A stretch of 64,000 nucleotides of DNA from Jejuia sp043557195 (lineage in GTDB: Bacteria; Bacteroidota; Bacteroidia; Flavobacteriales; Flavobacteriaceae): positions 3,968,001-4,032,000 of the forward strand of contig CP121314.1 in assembly GCA_043557195.1 (NCBI GenBank). Direction: 5' to 3'. Positions 17,188 through 25,300 of this stretch are shown one piece after another. Under the pieces are notes generated by a model, which saw only the letters and a program-made list of their open reading frames with translations, was not told the origin of the DNA and searched no databases. A program made the translations under genes and the position numbers. Within the stretch, counting starts at the first letter, position 1. Every line of letters starts with the position of its first letter.

Positions 17188-17967
17188 TTATTTAAAAAAC
17201 GCTCTTACCTTTTCATCACTTGATGCCTTTAATTCTTCAAAAGTTCCTTCTGCGTAATTAATACCATCAACTAATAAAATCATCCGCTCAGATACAACGC
17301 GTGCACAATCTACATCATGAGTAATAATCAAAGATGATGTTTTGTATTGCTTTTGGATGTTGCGCATAAGTTCTATAATTTCTTTTGCGGTTATAGGGTC
17401 TAAACCACTTGTGGGTTCATCATATAAAATAATTTTTGGCTTTAAAATGAGTGTTCTTGCTAAAGCCACACGCCGTTTCATACCTCCAGAAAGTTCAGAT
17501 GGCATTAAATCTATAGCATGAACTAATCCAACACTTTCTAGTGCTTCTTTTACAAGTTGGGTTGTATCAGTTATATTGCCAAATTTGTGCTTGTGTCTTC
17601 GTAACGGAAACTCTAAATTCTCTCTCACAGTCATAGAATCGTATAAAGCACTTCCTTGAAACAAAAAACCAATTTCTGTGCGCAATTCATCTAGTTCAGT
17701 TCGGTTGAGTTCTAATAGGTTATTATCCATAATCTTAATGCTTCCAGAATCTGGTTCCATTAAGCCTACCAAACATTTTATCATTACCGACTTTCCTGAG
17801 CCAGATTTTCCCATAATAACAAGGTTTTCGCCCTCGTAAAGCGTTAAATGAAATCCGTTTAATACATGATTGTCACCAAAAGCTTTTTTTAAATCTTTAA
17901 TTTCCAACATGCGTTTTTTTGAAATCAAAGTTTCTTTTTTTGTTTGTATGTGTTTTGTATTATTCAT
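17188..17967 (-). CDS. mlaF: Mla-type ABC transporter ATP-binding protein
   Basis: 259 aa. Walker A GKSGSGKS, signature LSGGMKRR, Walker B IILYDEPTSGLDP and switch His (ITHDVD) are present. The GGMKRRVALARTL and DEPTSGLDPITA runs are typical of MlaF/Ttg2A. A later in-frame ATG (MLEIKDLKKAF) may be the true start, because the first 19 residues are polar and not family-like. Lies 3 bp after mlaE. Confidence 0.92.
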   Translation of the reverse strand: MNNTKHIQTKKETLISKKRMLEIKDLKKAFGDNHVLNGFHLTLYEGENLVIMGKSGSGKSVMIKCLVGLMEPDSGSIKIMDNNLLELNRTELDELRTEIGFLFQGSALYDSMTVRENLEFPLRRHKHKFGNITDTTQLVKEALESVGLVHAIDLMPSELSGGMKRRVALARTLILKPKIILYDEPTSGLDPITAKEIIELMRNIQKQYKTSSLIITHDVDCARVVSERMILLVDGINYAEGTFEELKASSDEKVRAFFK

Positions 17968-17970
17968 ATT

Positions 17971-18741
17971 TTAAATTTCAAAAAATATATCGGTTACAAA
18001 AACAGCTATAAAGTCAATTACAAAAAGTAGCATTGAAGAAAAAACAACAGCCGAATTTGCAGCTAAACCCACACCAACAGTGCCTTTTCTGCAATAATAA
18101 CCTTTAAAACAGCCCACTAATCCAATGGCAAATCCAAAGAAATACGTCTTAATAGTTGCTGGAATAATATCTCCAAATTCAAGTGAATTAAATACTTTGT
18201 TGAAGTAAAGTAAAAACGAAACATCGCCTTTGGCATTTTCAACTAAATAAGAACCATAAAGTGCAATAGTATCTCCCAAAATAACCAAGATAGGAAGCAT
18301 AAGTGTTGCCGCCAATACTCGGGTAACTACTAAATATTTAAAGGGGTTTGTACCTGATACTTCCATGGCGTCAATCTGCTCAGTAACTCGCATAGATCCT
18401 AATTCTGCACCAATACCAGAAGCAATACGTCCTGCAAAAGTGAGAGCAATAATTACAGGACCAATTTCTCGTATTATGGATATACTAACCATTGAGGGCA
18501 TCCATGACTCTGCACCAAACTCTTCTAATGTTGGTCTGGTCTGTAAAGTTATGACCAACCCAATAATGAACCCCGTAACCCCAACTAATAGAATCGATTT
18601 GTTGCCTATATAGTAGCATTGCCTTAAAAGTTCTTTAAACTCGAAAGGTTTTGAAAAGAGCTCTTTAAAAAACCGACGTGCAAAAAAAGTAAGTTCGCCA
18701 ATTTCTATAAAGAATGACTTTATTTTATTTGTTCTTGCCAT
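17971..18741 (-). CDS. mlaE: MlaE-type ABC transporter permease
   Basis: 256 aa with about five membrane helices. It carries the MlaE hallmark EFGAESWMPSMVSISIIREI, then IASGIGAELGSMRVTEQIDA. It forms the inner-membrane core of the phospholipid transporter with mlaF and mlaD. First gene of the operon. It has its own predicted operator promoter at 18759-18803, back to back with that of the divergent patatin gene. Confidence 0.93.
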   Translation of the reverse strand: MARTNKIKSFFIEIGELTFFARRFFKELFSKPFEFKELLRQCYYIGNKSILLVGVTGFIIGLVITLQTRPTLEEFGAESWMPSMVSISIIREIGPVIIALTFAGRIASGIGAELGSMRVTEQIDAMEVSGTNPFKYLVVTRVLAATLMLPILVILGDTIALYGSYLVENAKGDVSFLLYFNKVFNSLEFGDIIPATIKTYFFGFAIGLVGCFKGYYCRKGTVGVGLAANSAVVFSSMLLFVIDFIAVFVTDIFFEI

Positions 18742-18758
18742 AAGTATTGATACATCTT

Positions 18759-18803
18759 TAAAGTTATTGCATTCATCATATATATGAAATGATTAAAATC
18801 AGG
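18759..18803 (-). promoter_or_regulatory. CRP/FNR-type operator plus -10 box for mlaEFD
   Basis: Minus-strand operator CCTGATTTTAATCATTT has its core at 18790-18801. The -10 TAACTTTA is at 18759-18766. Centres are 33 bp apart, with 17 nt to the mlaE start. It fits the island consensus fully. Confidence 0.74.
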
Positions 18804-18809
18804 TGGTTG

Positions 18810-18853
18810 CTGATGTATATCATTGTATTAGTAATTGGCTTTTTCTAATTTTA
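18810..18853 (+). promoter_or_regulatory. CRP/FNR-type operator plus -10 box for the patatin gene
   Basis: Operator GCTGATGTATATCATTG has its core at 18811-18822. The -10 TAATTTTA is at 18846-18853, with centres 33 bp apart and 17 nt to the ATG. It is separate from the mlaE site 21 bp away, so each divergent gene has its own site. Confidence 0.74.
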
Positions 18854-18870
18854 GTTAACATGCTTTAAAG

Positions 18871-19650
18871 ATGAATTTAGGTTTAGTACTTTCTGGAGGC
18901 GGCATGCGAGGTGCTGCACATATTGGAGCCATTAAGGCTTTAGAAGAGCACAATTTGCAACCAACACATATAGCTGGAACAAGTGCAGGAGCTATAGTTG
19001 GTGCCCTCTATGCGTATGGCTACAGTTGGAAACATATTTTAAGTTTTTTTAAAAACATTCAGATATTAAATATTAAAAACTATGCCCTTAATAAACCTGG
19101 TTTTATAGATACCGATAAGTTTTACCCCAATTTTAAAAGCTACATTAAGAATGATGATTTTTCATTTCTTAAAAAGCAATTGAGTATAACAGCAACTAAT
19201 ATTTTAGATGGAAATTTGGTTGTTTTTAATAAAGGAGAATTAATTAAGCCTATTTTGGCTTCAGCGGCAATTCCAGGAATATTTGCTCCCATAAAAATTG
19301 GAGATTCATATTATGTTGATGGCGGCTCTCTTAACAATTTTCCTGTTGAATTGTTAAAAACTACATGTGATAAGATTATTGGCATTTACGTAAATAGCTT
19401 TGATGTGGTAGAGATTGATGATTTAAAACATTCTTATAACGTTATTGAACGGGCATTTAGGTTGAAATCGGTTCACGAAGATCGAGTAAAATTCAAAGAT
19501 TGCGATTTGATTATATCTCCAAAGGAATTAAGCAAATACGGCACTTTTGATAAAAAGCATCTTAACGATATTTTTATGATTGGTTATGATGCAACTACCA
19601 AAGCTTTGGCGGTAAATAGTGAGCTTTCTATGATGACTCTCAACAAATAG
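18871..19650 (+). CDS. patatin-like phospholipase
   Basis: 259 aa, RssA-like length. It has the oxyanion GGGMRG, nucleophile GTSAG (GxSxG) and the Ser-Asp dyad DGG (YVDGGSLNNFP). Patatin-like enzymes hydrolyse acyl chains from phospholipids. No signal peptide, so cytosolic or at the inner leaflet. It is divergent from mlaEFD with paired operators, which suggests joint control of phospholipid turnover and transport. Confidence 0.93.
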   Translation: MNLGLVLSGGGMRGAAHIGAIKALEEHNLQPTHIAGTSAGAIVGALYAYGYSWKHILSFFKNIQILNIKNYALNKPGFIDTDKFYPNFKSYIKNDDFSFLKKQLSITATNILDGNLVVFNKGELIKPILASAAIPGIFAPIKIGDSYYVDGGSLNNFPVELLKTTCDKIIGIYVNSFDVVEIDDLKHSYNVIERAFRLKSVHEDRVKFKDCDLIISPKELSKYGTFDKKHLNDIFMIGYDATTKALAVNSELSMMTLNK

Positions 19651-19665
19651 TTTTTATTATCAAAG

Positions 19666-19709
19666 TTGAGCAATGTCATTGCACAAATAACTGGGGTTAA
19701 ATACATTCA
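19666..19709 (+). promoter_or_regulatory. CRP/FNR-type operator plus -10 box for the DUF2953/GerW pair
   Basis: Operator GTTGAGCAATGTCATTG has its TGA-N6-TCA core at 19667-19678. The left arm is less typical (GTTGA, not CTGAT). The -10 TACATTCA is at 19702-19709, with centres 33 bp apart and 15 nt to the ATG. Confidence 0.58.
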
Positions 19710-19724
19710 CATAAAGTTCGGGAT

Positions 19725-20225
19725 ATGATGTGTTTTGTAAGTATCGCTTTAGTTTTACTCCTGATTTTTGGAGTATTGTTTGTACCAGTTACGGGCTGTA
19801 TTGATACTATTTCAAACCAATACTACATTAAAATTCCTGGATTGGCAGAGGCGAATTTAGAGGGAGATAAATCCGAAATAGTTAGAATACGACTGGTGGT
19901 TCTATTTTTTCAGTTTTATTTATATCCTTTGAGAAAAATGAAATCTAAACAAAAAAAAGCTAACAAAGATGAAGGCGAATTGAAGTTAAAAAAGCAAATG
20001 CCTTTTAAAAAAATGTTCAGAATAATTAGAACATTTAAGATAACACGGTTTTTGTTAGATATAGATACCGATGATTACATTTTAAACGCCAAATTATATC
20101 CATTGTTTGTTCTATTGAAGTATAACGGTGCTAATTGTAATATCAATTTTCAAGGACGAAATCAATTGGTTCTGTGCGTTAGAAACAGGCCAATTCATAT
20201 TATAAAATCATTTATTAACTTTTAA
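19725..20225 (+). CDS. DUF2953-like membrane-anchored protein
   Basis: 166 aa. It has an N-terminal membrane helix (about 4-25), a beta-rich segment, a Lys-rich linker (about 66-90) and a C-terminal part with the ILNAKLYPLFVLLKYNGANC pattern. The organisation resembles Bacillus YtfI (DUF2953), which is also encoded next to a GerW/YtfJ protein. The family call leans on that shared neighbourhood. The next gene starts 10 bp downstream. Confidence 0.55.
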   Translation: MMCFVSIALVLLLIFGVLFVPVTGCIDTISNQYYIKIPGLAEANLEGDKSEIVRIRLVVLFFQFYLYPLRKMKSKQKKANKDEGELKLKKQMPFKKMFRIIRTFKITRFLLDIDTDDYILNAKLYPLFVLLKYNGANCNINFQGRNQLVLCVRNRPIHIIKSFINF

Positions 20226-20235
20226 AAATTATATT

Positions 20236-20607
20236 ATGGACTTACATTTTGAAGAATTATTAGGTCAGATAACTGACTTTATTAAAACAGAAGCCAAAAC
20301 AGAAACCGTTGTTGGCGAACAATTTGAACTAGGGCAATTTAGATGTGTACCAGTAATTAAGGTAGGTATGGGATTTGGATCTGGTGGAGGAGAAGGTGTT
20401 GAAACCAAATCTAACACTCGAAAGGGTCAAGGTGCCGGCGCAGGAGCAGGTATAGGTATTGAACCAATAGGTTTTTTAGTAACAAAAAACGATGAAATCT
20501 CATTTATTGAAGCAGGGAAAGCTCATGGACTTGCTGCAGCTTTCGAAAAAGTGCCAGACATAATTGAGAAAATTGTAGAAAAAAAATCTAAGGAAGATGT
20601 TGTCTAA
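20236..20607 (+). CDS. GerW/YtfJ-family protein
   Basis: 123 aa. Runs such as ETVVGEQFELGQFRCVPVIK, GMGFGSGGGEG, a Gly/Ala-rich stretch (GAGAGAGIGIEPIGFLV) and a terminal helix DIIEKIVEKK match the YtfJ/GerW family. The family is known for a spore-germination protein in Bacillus but also occurs in non-spore-formers. No signal peptide. Co-transcribed with the DUF2953-like gene from an island operator. Its function outside spores is unknown to me. Confidence 0.82.
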   Translation: MDLHFEELLGQITDFIKTEAKTETVVGEQFELGQFRCVPVIKVGMGFGSGGGEGVETKSNTRKGQGAGAGAGIGIEPIGFLVTKNDEISFIEAGKAHGLAAAFEKVPDIIEKIVEKKSKEDVV

Positions 20608-20642
20608 TAAGATAATCAATTTCAAGGTAAACTTGGCAAATT

Positions 20643-20679
20643 AAAAAAAGCCTTAAAATATAAATTTCAAGGCTTTTTT
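20643..20679. terminator. bidirectional intrinsic terminator
   Basis: Stem AAAAAAGCCTT / AAGGCTTTTTT with a 15-nt loop. It has A-run and T-run on both sides, between convergent GerW-like and CCC-motif genes. It also marks the end of the operator-bearing island. Confidence 0.85.
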
Positions 20680-20700
20680 AATTTATTGTCTAAAAATAAA

Positions 20701-21036
20701 CTAGCTTCCGATTCCTAACTGTCTCAAAGCTTCTTGCTGTTGTTCTTGATAAGCTTCCCAACCTCCAGCAGATATAATTTGGAAAATAGATGCACCCAAA
20801 GCAATAACACCTAAAACTAAACCAATAATGGCTATTATTTTGGCAGTTTTCACTTGTCCAAAATTGCTATATAATTCAGGATTCTCTTTATATAGATTTG
20901 TATCCTTGTTTACTAGAAATAAAGCAATTCCAGAAAAAAGTAAACCTCCGATACCCATACTACAGCAACATGCTACATAAGAAATGATACCAAGAATTAA
21001 AGCGATTGTTGCATTAGGTAATTTTTGTTGTTCCAT
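20701..21036 (-). CDS. CCC-motif membrane protein
   Basis: 111 aa with two membrane segments (about 9-40 and 68-92). The first contains the triple cysteine YVACCCSMGIGG that gives this Bacteroidota family its name. Overall topology resembles small TM2/CD225-like proteins. Function unknown. It lies 12 bp downstream of a DUF2752 gene, a pairing I recall as common in flavobacteria. Confidence 0.75.
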   Translation of the reverse strand: MEQQKLPNATIALILGIISYVACCCSMGIGGLLFSGIALFLVNKDTNLYKENPELYSNFGQVKTAKIIAIIGLVLGVIALGASIFQIISAGGWEAYQEQQQEALRQLGIGS

Positions 21037-21048
21037 AATTTGTGTGTG

Positions 21049-21351
21049 TTAAATTAAATTTTTGAAGGCGAAGCTTCCTACGATAATGACAACATTTAAT
21101 ATTGCCAAGGTTATAATTATTTTGTTTGAAAATTTAAAAGGTTTGAAGGTGTTAACACCAACTACTAGAAATAGCAATACAAGTGTATAAATTGCAGGAT
21201 ACATTTTAAAAGCAGCTACAAATTCTCCTTGAATTAATAATGAAAAGCTACGTTGTAAACCACAACCCATGCACTCAATACCTAACAATTTTTTGTTTAA
21301 GCAGGGAAGCATATATTTCTCAAGATCACTCAATAATAGCATTTGCAACAT
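21049..21351 (-). CDS. DUF2752 membrane protein
   Basis: 100 aa. It carries the family motif GIECMGCGLQRS (CxGCGxxR), then FKMYPAIYTL, and two or three membrane segments. Function unknown. It forms a two-gene unit with the downstream CCC-motif gene. Confidence 0.82.
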   Translation of the reverse strand: MLQMLLLSDLEKYMLPCLNKKLLGIECMGCGLQRSFSLLIQGEFVAAFKMYPAIYTLVLLFLVVGVNTFKPFKFSNKIIITLAILNVVIIVGSFAFKNLI

Positions 21352-21417
21352 AATTTGTGCTAAATATAATGAAAATGAGAATAATTTATATGTTAAGGAA
21401 ATTAAGTAATGGCATTT

Positions 21418-23388
21418 TTAGTTTCCAGAAATCACTATCTTTTTGTTAAGTATTTGATTATCTGATAATTTAAGTGAGATGACATACATACCAGAAGATA
21501 ATGACTTTGTAGGAATTGTAGTTTTGCGCTTATTAGTAAAAAGGGTTTTATCTAATACAAGTTTTCCTGAAACGTCATACAGTTTCACCTCATGCATTTC
21601 TAATCGGTTAGGATTGATAATTTCTAACTGATGACGTCTTAAGTTTTCAAATATTTTGAAATCAGATATACTTACAGCTTCGGTATTTAATACACTTTGC
21701 TTACTAAAAGTAATTTCAAATCTGTCATTATGTGTGCCTTCATCTAAAGTTACACTAAACGTATTGTTCCTTATATCAGTGTAACTATCGTTTAACTTAT
21801 CATAAACATAAATTGATACACTTTCTGGAATAGCCTTTAGATTGAAGATGCTTACATCAAAAGGTGTATTGTCTTTATTGGCTTTTAAACCTAAAGGTAT
21901 TTTAGTGTCCTCAGAATAATTAATAGACTTTATAACTATTTCTTTATCATCTGAAAGTAAGTACGCATCTCTTGTTAATCCACCTTCATAATTTCTACCA
22001 TCAAAAAACCTATTGTATGTATTATTGTTTGGTGTACCTTCTCTAAATGCAATAACACTTTCTCTGTAAAAGGTATTATCTATTTTGGTGTGAATTCTTA
22101 TTTCTGGAATAATGATTGGATTATTTATAATCTCTTGGTAGTCTATACCATTATGAGACATAGCAGTAACTTCAGGCTTTTGGCTATCATCACTCTTACC
22201 TTTAGTGTTATTTTTTGCAAATACTGAACCGTTGCCACCAGTTGTAGAATCTTCTGCTAAGTATAAACGCATTGCATTATTAAAAACGGCTGTACCACCA
22301 CCTGGCGCACCTCCATTATCAATGCTGCTCACGATGAAACCTTGTCCAACTGCCGTATATCGTCTGGCATTATTAACCGTAAAGTCTTGAGTATTTCCTG
22401 TAGTTGTACCATTCACGCTACCATCTAAATTATAGTTTTCAAAAGGTGCAGTAACATAAGAACCGTTATCTGCTAAATTTGTTGGATCTCCAGGTGTGTA
22501 AACACTATATCCACCTTCATAATCAGCAAGATTGTGTGAATTAACATTTTTTTGTTCCCAGAAGAAAGCTTCACCATTAAGAATGTTTCGATTATTAGTG
22601 CCAGTAGGAGAGGTGGAACCAAAACCATCGGTTAAAAATAGTTTTAAATCCAGAGCGGATGGATACGGATTTCCTGTAAGAGTTTCAACTTGATTTGTTG
22701 GTCCTGACAGTGGATCAGAATCAACACCTGTAAATGTACAATCTATTGAAATGTCTCCGTTATTTGGTCTTCCTCTTAAATCTAAAACGTTATTTACATT
22801 GGGGCTACCTTTTAATGTAAAACCATAACCTGTGGGGATGTTACCCGTATTTAGTTCTTGAGACCAATCAGCATATCCACCTCCTGATATTAAAGTAAAT
22901 ATCCAATACGTAGCTAACTGAGTTGCTGTTCCATTATAAGAATTCCCTATAAATCCGTATGGTGTTGATGTTACATTGGTTAAGTCAGTATGATCTGCTG
23001 GATCATGTATGTTAGTGCCATCAAAGTCAACATTTGCATTTGCGGTGCCATCTATACTTACACCAACTGGCGAGCACCAAAAATTATATTCGTAAATACC
23101 AACAGTTTGGTTTTGATATATGGAAAGTTCTCCTGCATCAGAATTTTTGGTATCAGTATTTTGAACAAGTTGCGCATCACCTCTCATGTAAATATTAGAT
23201 GTGGCAGTCTCTAGCCTAATATCGTCATTTACAAAGAGTACAACATCTCTTGCATATAGGTAAGCGTTGTTGTCAACATATAAATCTTGAGAAAAGCATT
23301 GACTTATACCAAATACAGCTATAGCAATAATAAATCCCTTTCTAATAGATTTGTTAAGTCTTATATATTTTTTAGTAAGAAAATACAT
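21418..23388 (-). CDS. secreted protein with type IX secretion (T9SS type A) sorting domain
   Basis: 656 aa. A signal peptide is followed by a large Gly/Asn/Thr-rich beta-structured ectodomain. The C-terminal about 80 residues form a T9SS sorting domain (KIFENLRRHQLEI, VKLYDVSGKLVLDKTL, LSSGMYVISLKLSDNQILNKK). This implies export across the outer membrane by the PorSS machinery and attachment or release at the surface. No catalytic domain is recognised in the ectodomain. Monocistronic. Confidence 0.88.
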   Translation of the reverse strand: MYFLTKKYIRLNKSIRKGFIIAIAVFGISQCFSQDLYVDNNAYLYARDVVLFVNDDIRLETATSNIYMRGDAQLVQNTDTKNSDAGELSIYQNQTVGIYEYNFWCSPVGVSIDGTANANVDFDGTNIHDPADHTDLTNVTSTPYGFIGNSYNGTATQLATYWIFTLISGGGYADWSQELNTGNIPTGYGFTLKGSPNVNNVLDLRGRPNNGDISIDCTFTGVDSDPLSGPTNQVETLTGNPYPSALDLKLFLTDGFGSTSPTGTNNRNILNGEAFFWEQKNVNSHNLADYEGGYSVYTPGDPTNLADNGSYVTAPFENYNLDGSVNGTTTGNTQDFTVNNARRYTAVGQGFIVSSIDNGGAPGGGTAVFNNAMRLYLAEDSTTGGNGSVFAKNNTKGKSDDSQKPEVTAMSHNGIDYQEIINNPIIIPEIRIHTKIDNTFYRESVIAFREGTPNNNTYNRFFDGRNYEGGLTRDAYLLSDDKEIVIKSINYSEDTKIPLGLKANKDNTPFDVSIFNLKAIPESVSIYVYDKLNDSYTDIRNNTFSVTLDEGTHNDRFEITFSKQSVLNTEAVSISDFKIFENLRRHQLEIINPNRLEMHEVKLYDVSGKLVLDKTLFTNKRKTTIPTKSLSSGMYVISLKLSDNQILNKKIVISGN

Positions 23389-23539
23389 TAAATTTCTAGC
23401 ATTTTAATAGCGAATATACAAAAAATATCATTATAACTGCTTTTTTGTGTATTTCATCGATGTTTTGTTAATTCTATTTTATGTGGTTTCCATAAAGGTC
23501 TAACTATTTTCGTTTAAATTTGCTTCACATTTTATCCTT

Positions 23540-23740
23540 ATGAAATATTTTAATTACTTGTTAATTCTTTTAGGTGCCGTAATCGCTATGTATGCCAAAG
23601 CTGGTGAGCAACAGAATCAATATATACTAATATCGGGCATTGTTGTTTTAATGATTGGTGTATATAGAATTTCAAAAACCATTCCAAGTAAAAGGGACAA
23701 TAACCAAAAGGAGTATAACAACAAAAATGATGATGCTTAA
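23540..23740 (+). CDS. small two-helix membrane protein
   Basis: 66 aa with two hydrophobic helices (about 4-20 and 29-45) and a polar Lys/Asn-rich tail. No family recognised. The last 14 nt overlap the start of the Smr gene in another frame, which suggests translational coupling. Confidence 0.6.
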   Translation: MKYFNYLLILLGAVIAMYAKAGEQQNQYILISGIVVLMIGVYRISKTIPSKRDNNQKEYNNKNDDA

Positions 23741-24278
23741 GGTAGGAGATAACGTTTCTGTTTTAGATGAAGAATTATCGGGAGTTGTTAAAGCGCTCAA
23801 TGGAAGCGAAGTGACTTTAGAAACAGAAGATGGGTTTCTGCTCAATTTTGATAAAAGCGAATTGGTTCTACAGCAAAACACAATTATTGAACATGCTATT
23901 GATGCTTCAGAAGTAAGAAATAGTATAGCTGAAAAAGAGACAGTTAAGCGAAAGTCTTCAAAAAAAATCAAACCTAAAGAGCGTGCACAGGCTGCTATGG
24001 AAGTAGATTTGCATATCCATCACTTAGTGAAGTCTTCTCGTGGCATGACAAATTTTGATATGTTGAATTTACAAGTCGAAATCGCAAAACATAAATTAGA
24101 ATTTGGTATTAAAAAGCGCATTCAACGTATAGTTTTTATACATGGTGTGGGCGAGGGAGTGCTTAAACAAGAGTTAGAAACGCTTTTTAGGCGATATGAT
24201 AATGTAAAGTATTATGACGCTAACTATCAAAAATATGGGTCAGGCGCTACTGAGGTATATATTTATCAGAATAGCTGA
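23727..24278 (+). CDS. Smr/MutS2-type domain protein with N-terminal DUF2027-like region
   Basis: 183 aa from the ATG cluster at 23727; a longer frame from 23655 lies within the upstream gene. The N-terminal about 60 residues look like a small beta domain (KVGDNVSVLDEELSGVVKAL). The C-terminal Smr domain shows VDLHIHHL and the catalytic HGVGEGVLKQELETLFRRY (HGxGxG). Smr domains are endonucleases acting on branched DNA or on RNA in ribosome rescue. The partner substrate here is unknown. Confidence 0.85.
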   Translation: MMMLKVGDNVSVLDEELSGVVKALNGSEVTLETEDGFLLNFDKSELVLQQNTIIEHAIDASEVRNSIAEKETVKRKSSKKIKPKERAQAAMEVDLHIHHLVKSSRGMTNFDMLNLQVEIAKHKLEFGIKKRIQRIVFIHGVGEGVLKQELETLFRRYDNVKYYDANYQKYGSGATEVYIYQNS

Positions 24279-25202
24279 TTAAGGAAATTCAGGAGTCACT
24301 TTTCTTGAACTGGTTAAGCCTGAAACTCCAGTTAAACTGCCAAAATTAAACTCTTCTTGTGATATAAAACTTATACCAATTTCAGAGACTATAAGCCTTA
24401 CAGTAAATACTTGCGAAATGTTATGCTCTCTGTACTTTGTAGCCGGAGTTGAATTAGCGACATTAGGATTTAAATAATCCGCACCAACATCGCTATTTGT
24501 GATATCATTCAAAGGATTTTCATCTTGTGTGTCATTCTCTTCATCTCTAGTTGGAATGTTATCTCCATCATCATCATTATCTAAGTAATCAGGTGTGCCA
24601 TCACCATCAGTATCTTGCGCATCTGATAGATCTCCATTACCGTCAGGATCTGGGTTTTCACTTTCGGTTAATACGTTGTCCCCATCATCGTCTTCATCAA
24701 TATAATCTGGTATACCGTCGCCATCAGTGTCTTGAGCATCTGAAAGATCTCCATCCCCGTTTGGATCTGGATTTTCTAATTCAAAAGGTATCCCATCATT
24801 ATCGTCTTCTGTCAAAACACGAGTTATTATTGCGTTTGAAGAAGCATCGCTTTCATTTTGTACAATATTTAAATCAGCTGGCGGGATATCGCTACAAAAC
24901 AAATCATTGGGTAAATCGGGCCTATTATATGTTCTGTAAGTAAAAGTTACATTAGTCTTAGATATTACCAAAGAATCGTTTTCTTCATCTTCCGCAAATA
25001 TATCCTCTATTGTATAATTTGAAATCAGCACTGAAACTGTTTCAGTAGGATCTTCTTTTGTTTTAAAAAGCAACAAATTCTCTGAACCACACGCTTCAAA
25101 TTCATCATCAAAATCAAACTCAAACTCAATTACATCACCATCACTACAAGAAAAAATGGCTAAAAAACTACATGATAAAAACAATAAAAAGCGATTCTTC
25201 AT
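24279..25202 (-). CDS. lipoprotein with thrombospondin type 3-like calcium repeats
   Basis: 307 aa. The signal peptide ends in a lipobox (FSCSD). The middle (about 135-225) holds Asp-rich repeats such as DPNGDGDLSDAQDTDGDGIP and DEDDDGDN that form calcium-binding loops. The repeat unit occurs nearly twice, probably by internal duplication. Such linkers separate domains in Bacteroidota surface proteins. The C-terminal part is not recognised. It converges with the Smr gene with no space between the stops. Confidence 0.78.
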   Translation of the reverse strand: MKNRFLLFLSCSFLAIFSCSDGDVIEFEFDFDDEFEACGSENLLLFKTKEDPTETVSVLISNYTIEDIFAEDEENDSLVISKTNVTFTYRTYNRPDLPNDLFCSDIPPADLNIVQNESDASSNAIITRVLTEDDNDGIPFELENPDPNGDGDLSDAQDTDGDGIPDYIDEDDDGDNVLTESENPDPDGNGDLSDAQDTDGDGTPDYLDNDDDGDNIPTRDEENDTQDENPLNDITNSDVGADYLNPNVANSTPATKYREHNISQVFTVRLIVSEIGISFISQEEFNFGSLTGVSGLTSSRKVTPEFP

Positions 25203-25300
25203 AGAATTTTATTTTAAGCAAAAATAATAGAATTGACTATATAACGTGATGATTTAGTAATAATTTTATTTAGAGTATTTTTGCTGTAAATTTAAGAATA

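Noticed and set aside
18776..18787. Palindrome TCATATATATGA between the mla and patatin operators
   Set aside because: The core is inverted (TCA-N6-TGA), not TGA-N6-TCA, and no -10 box lies at 33 bp. Probably chance AT-rich symmetry.
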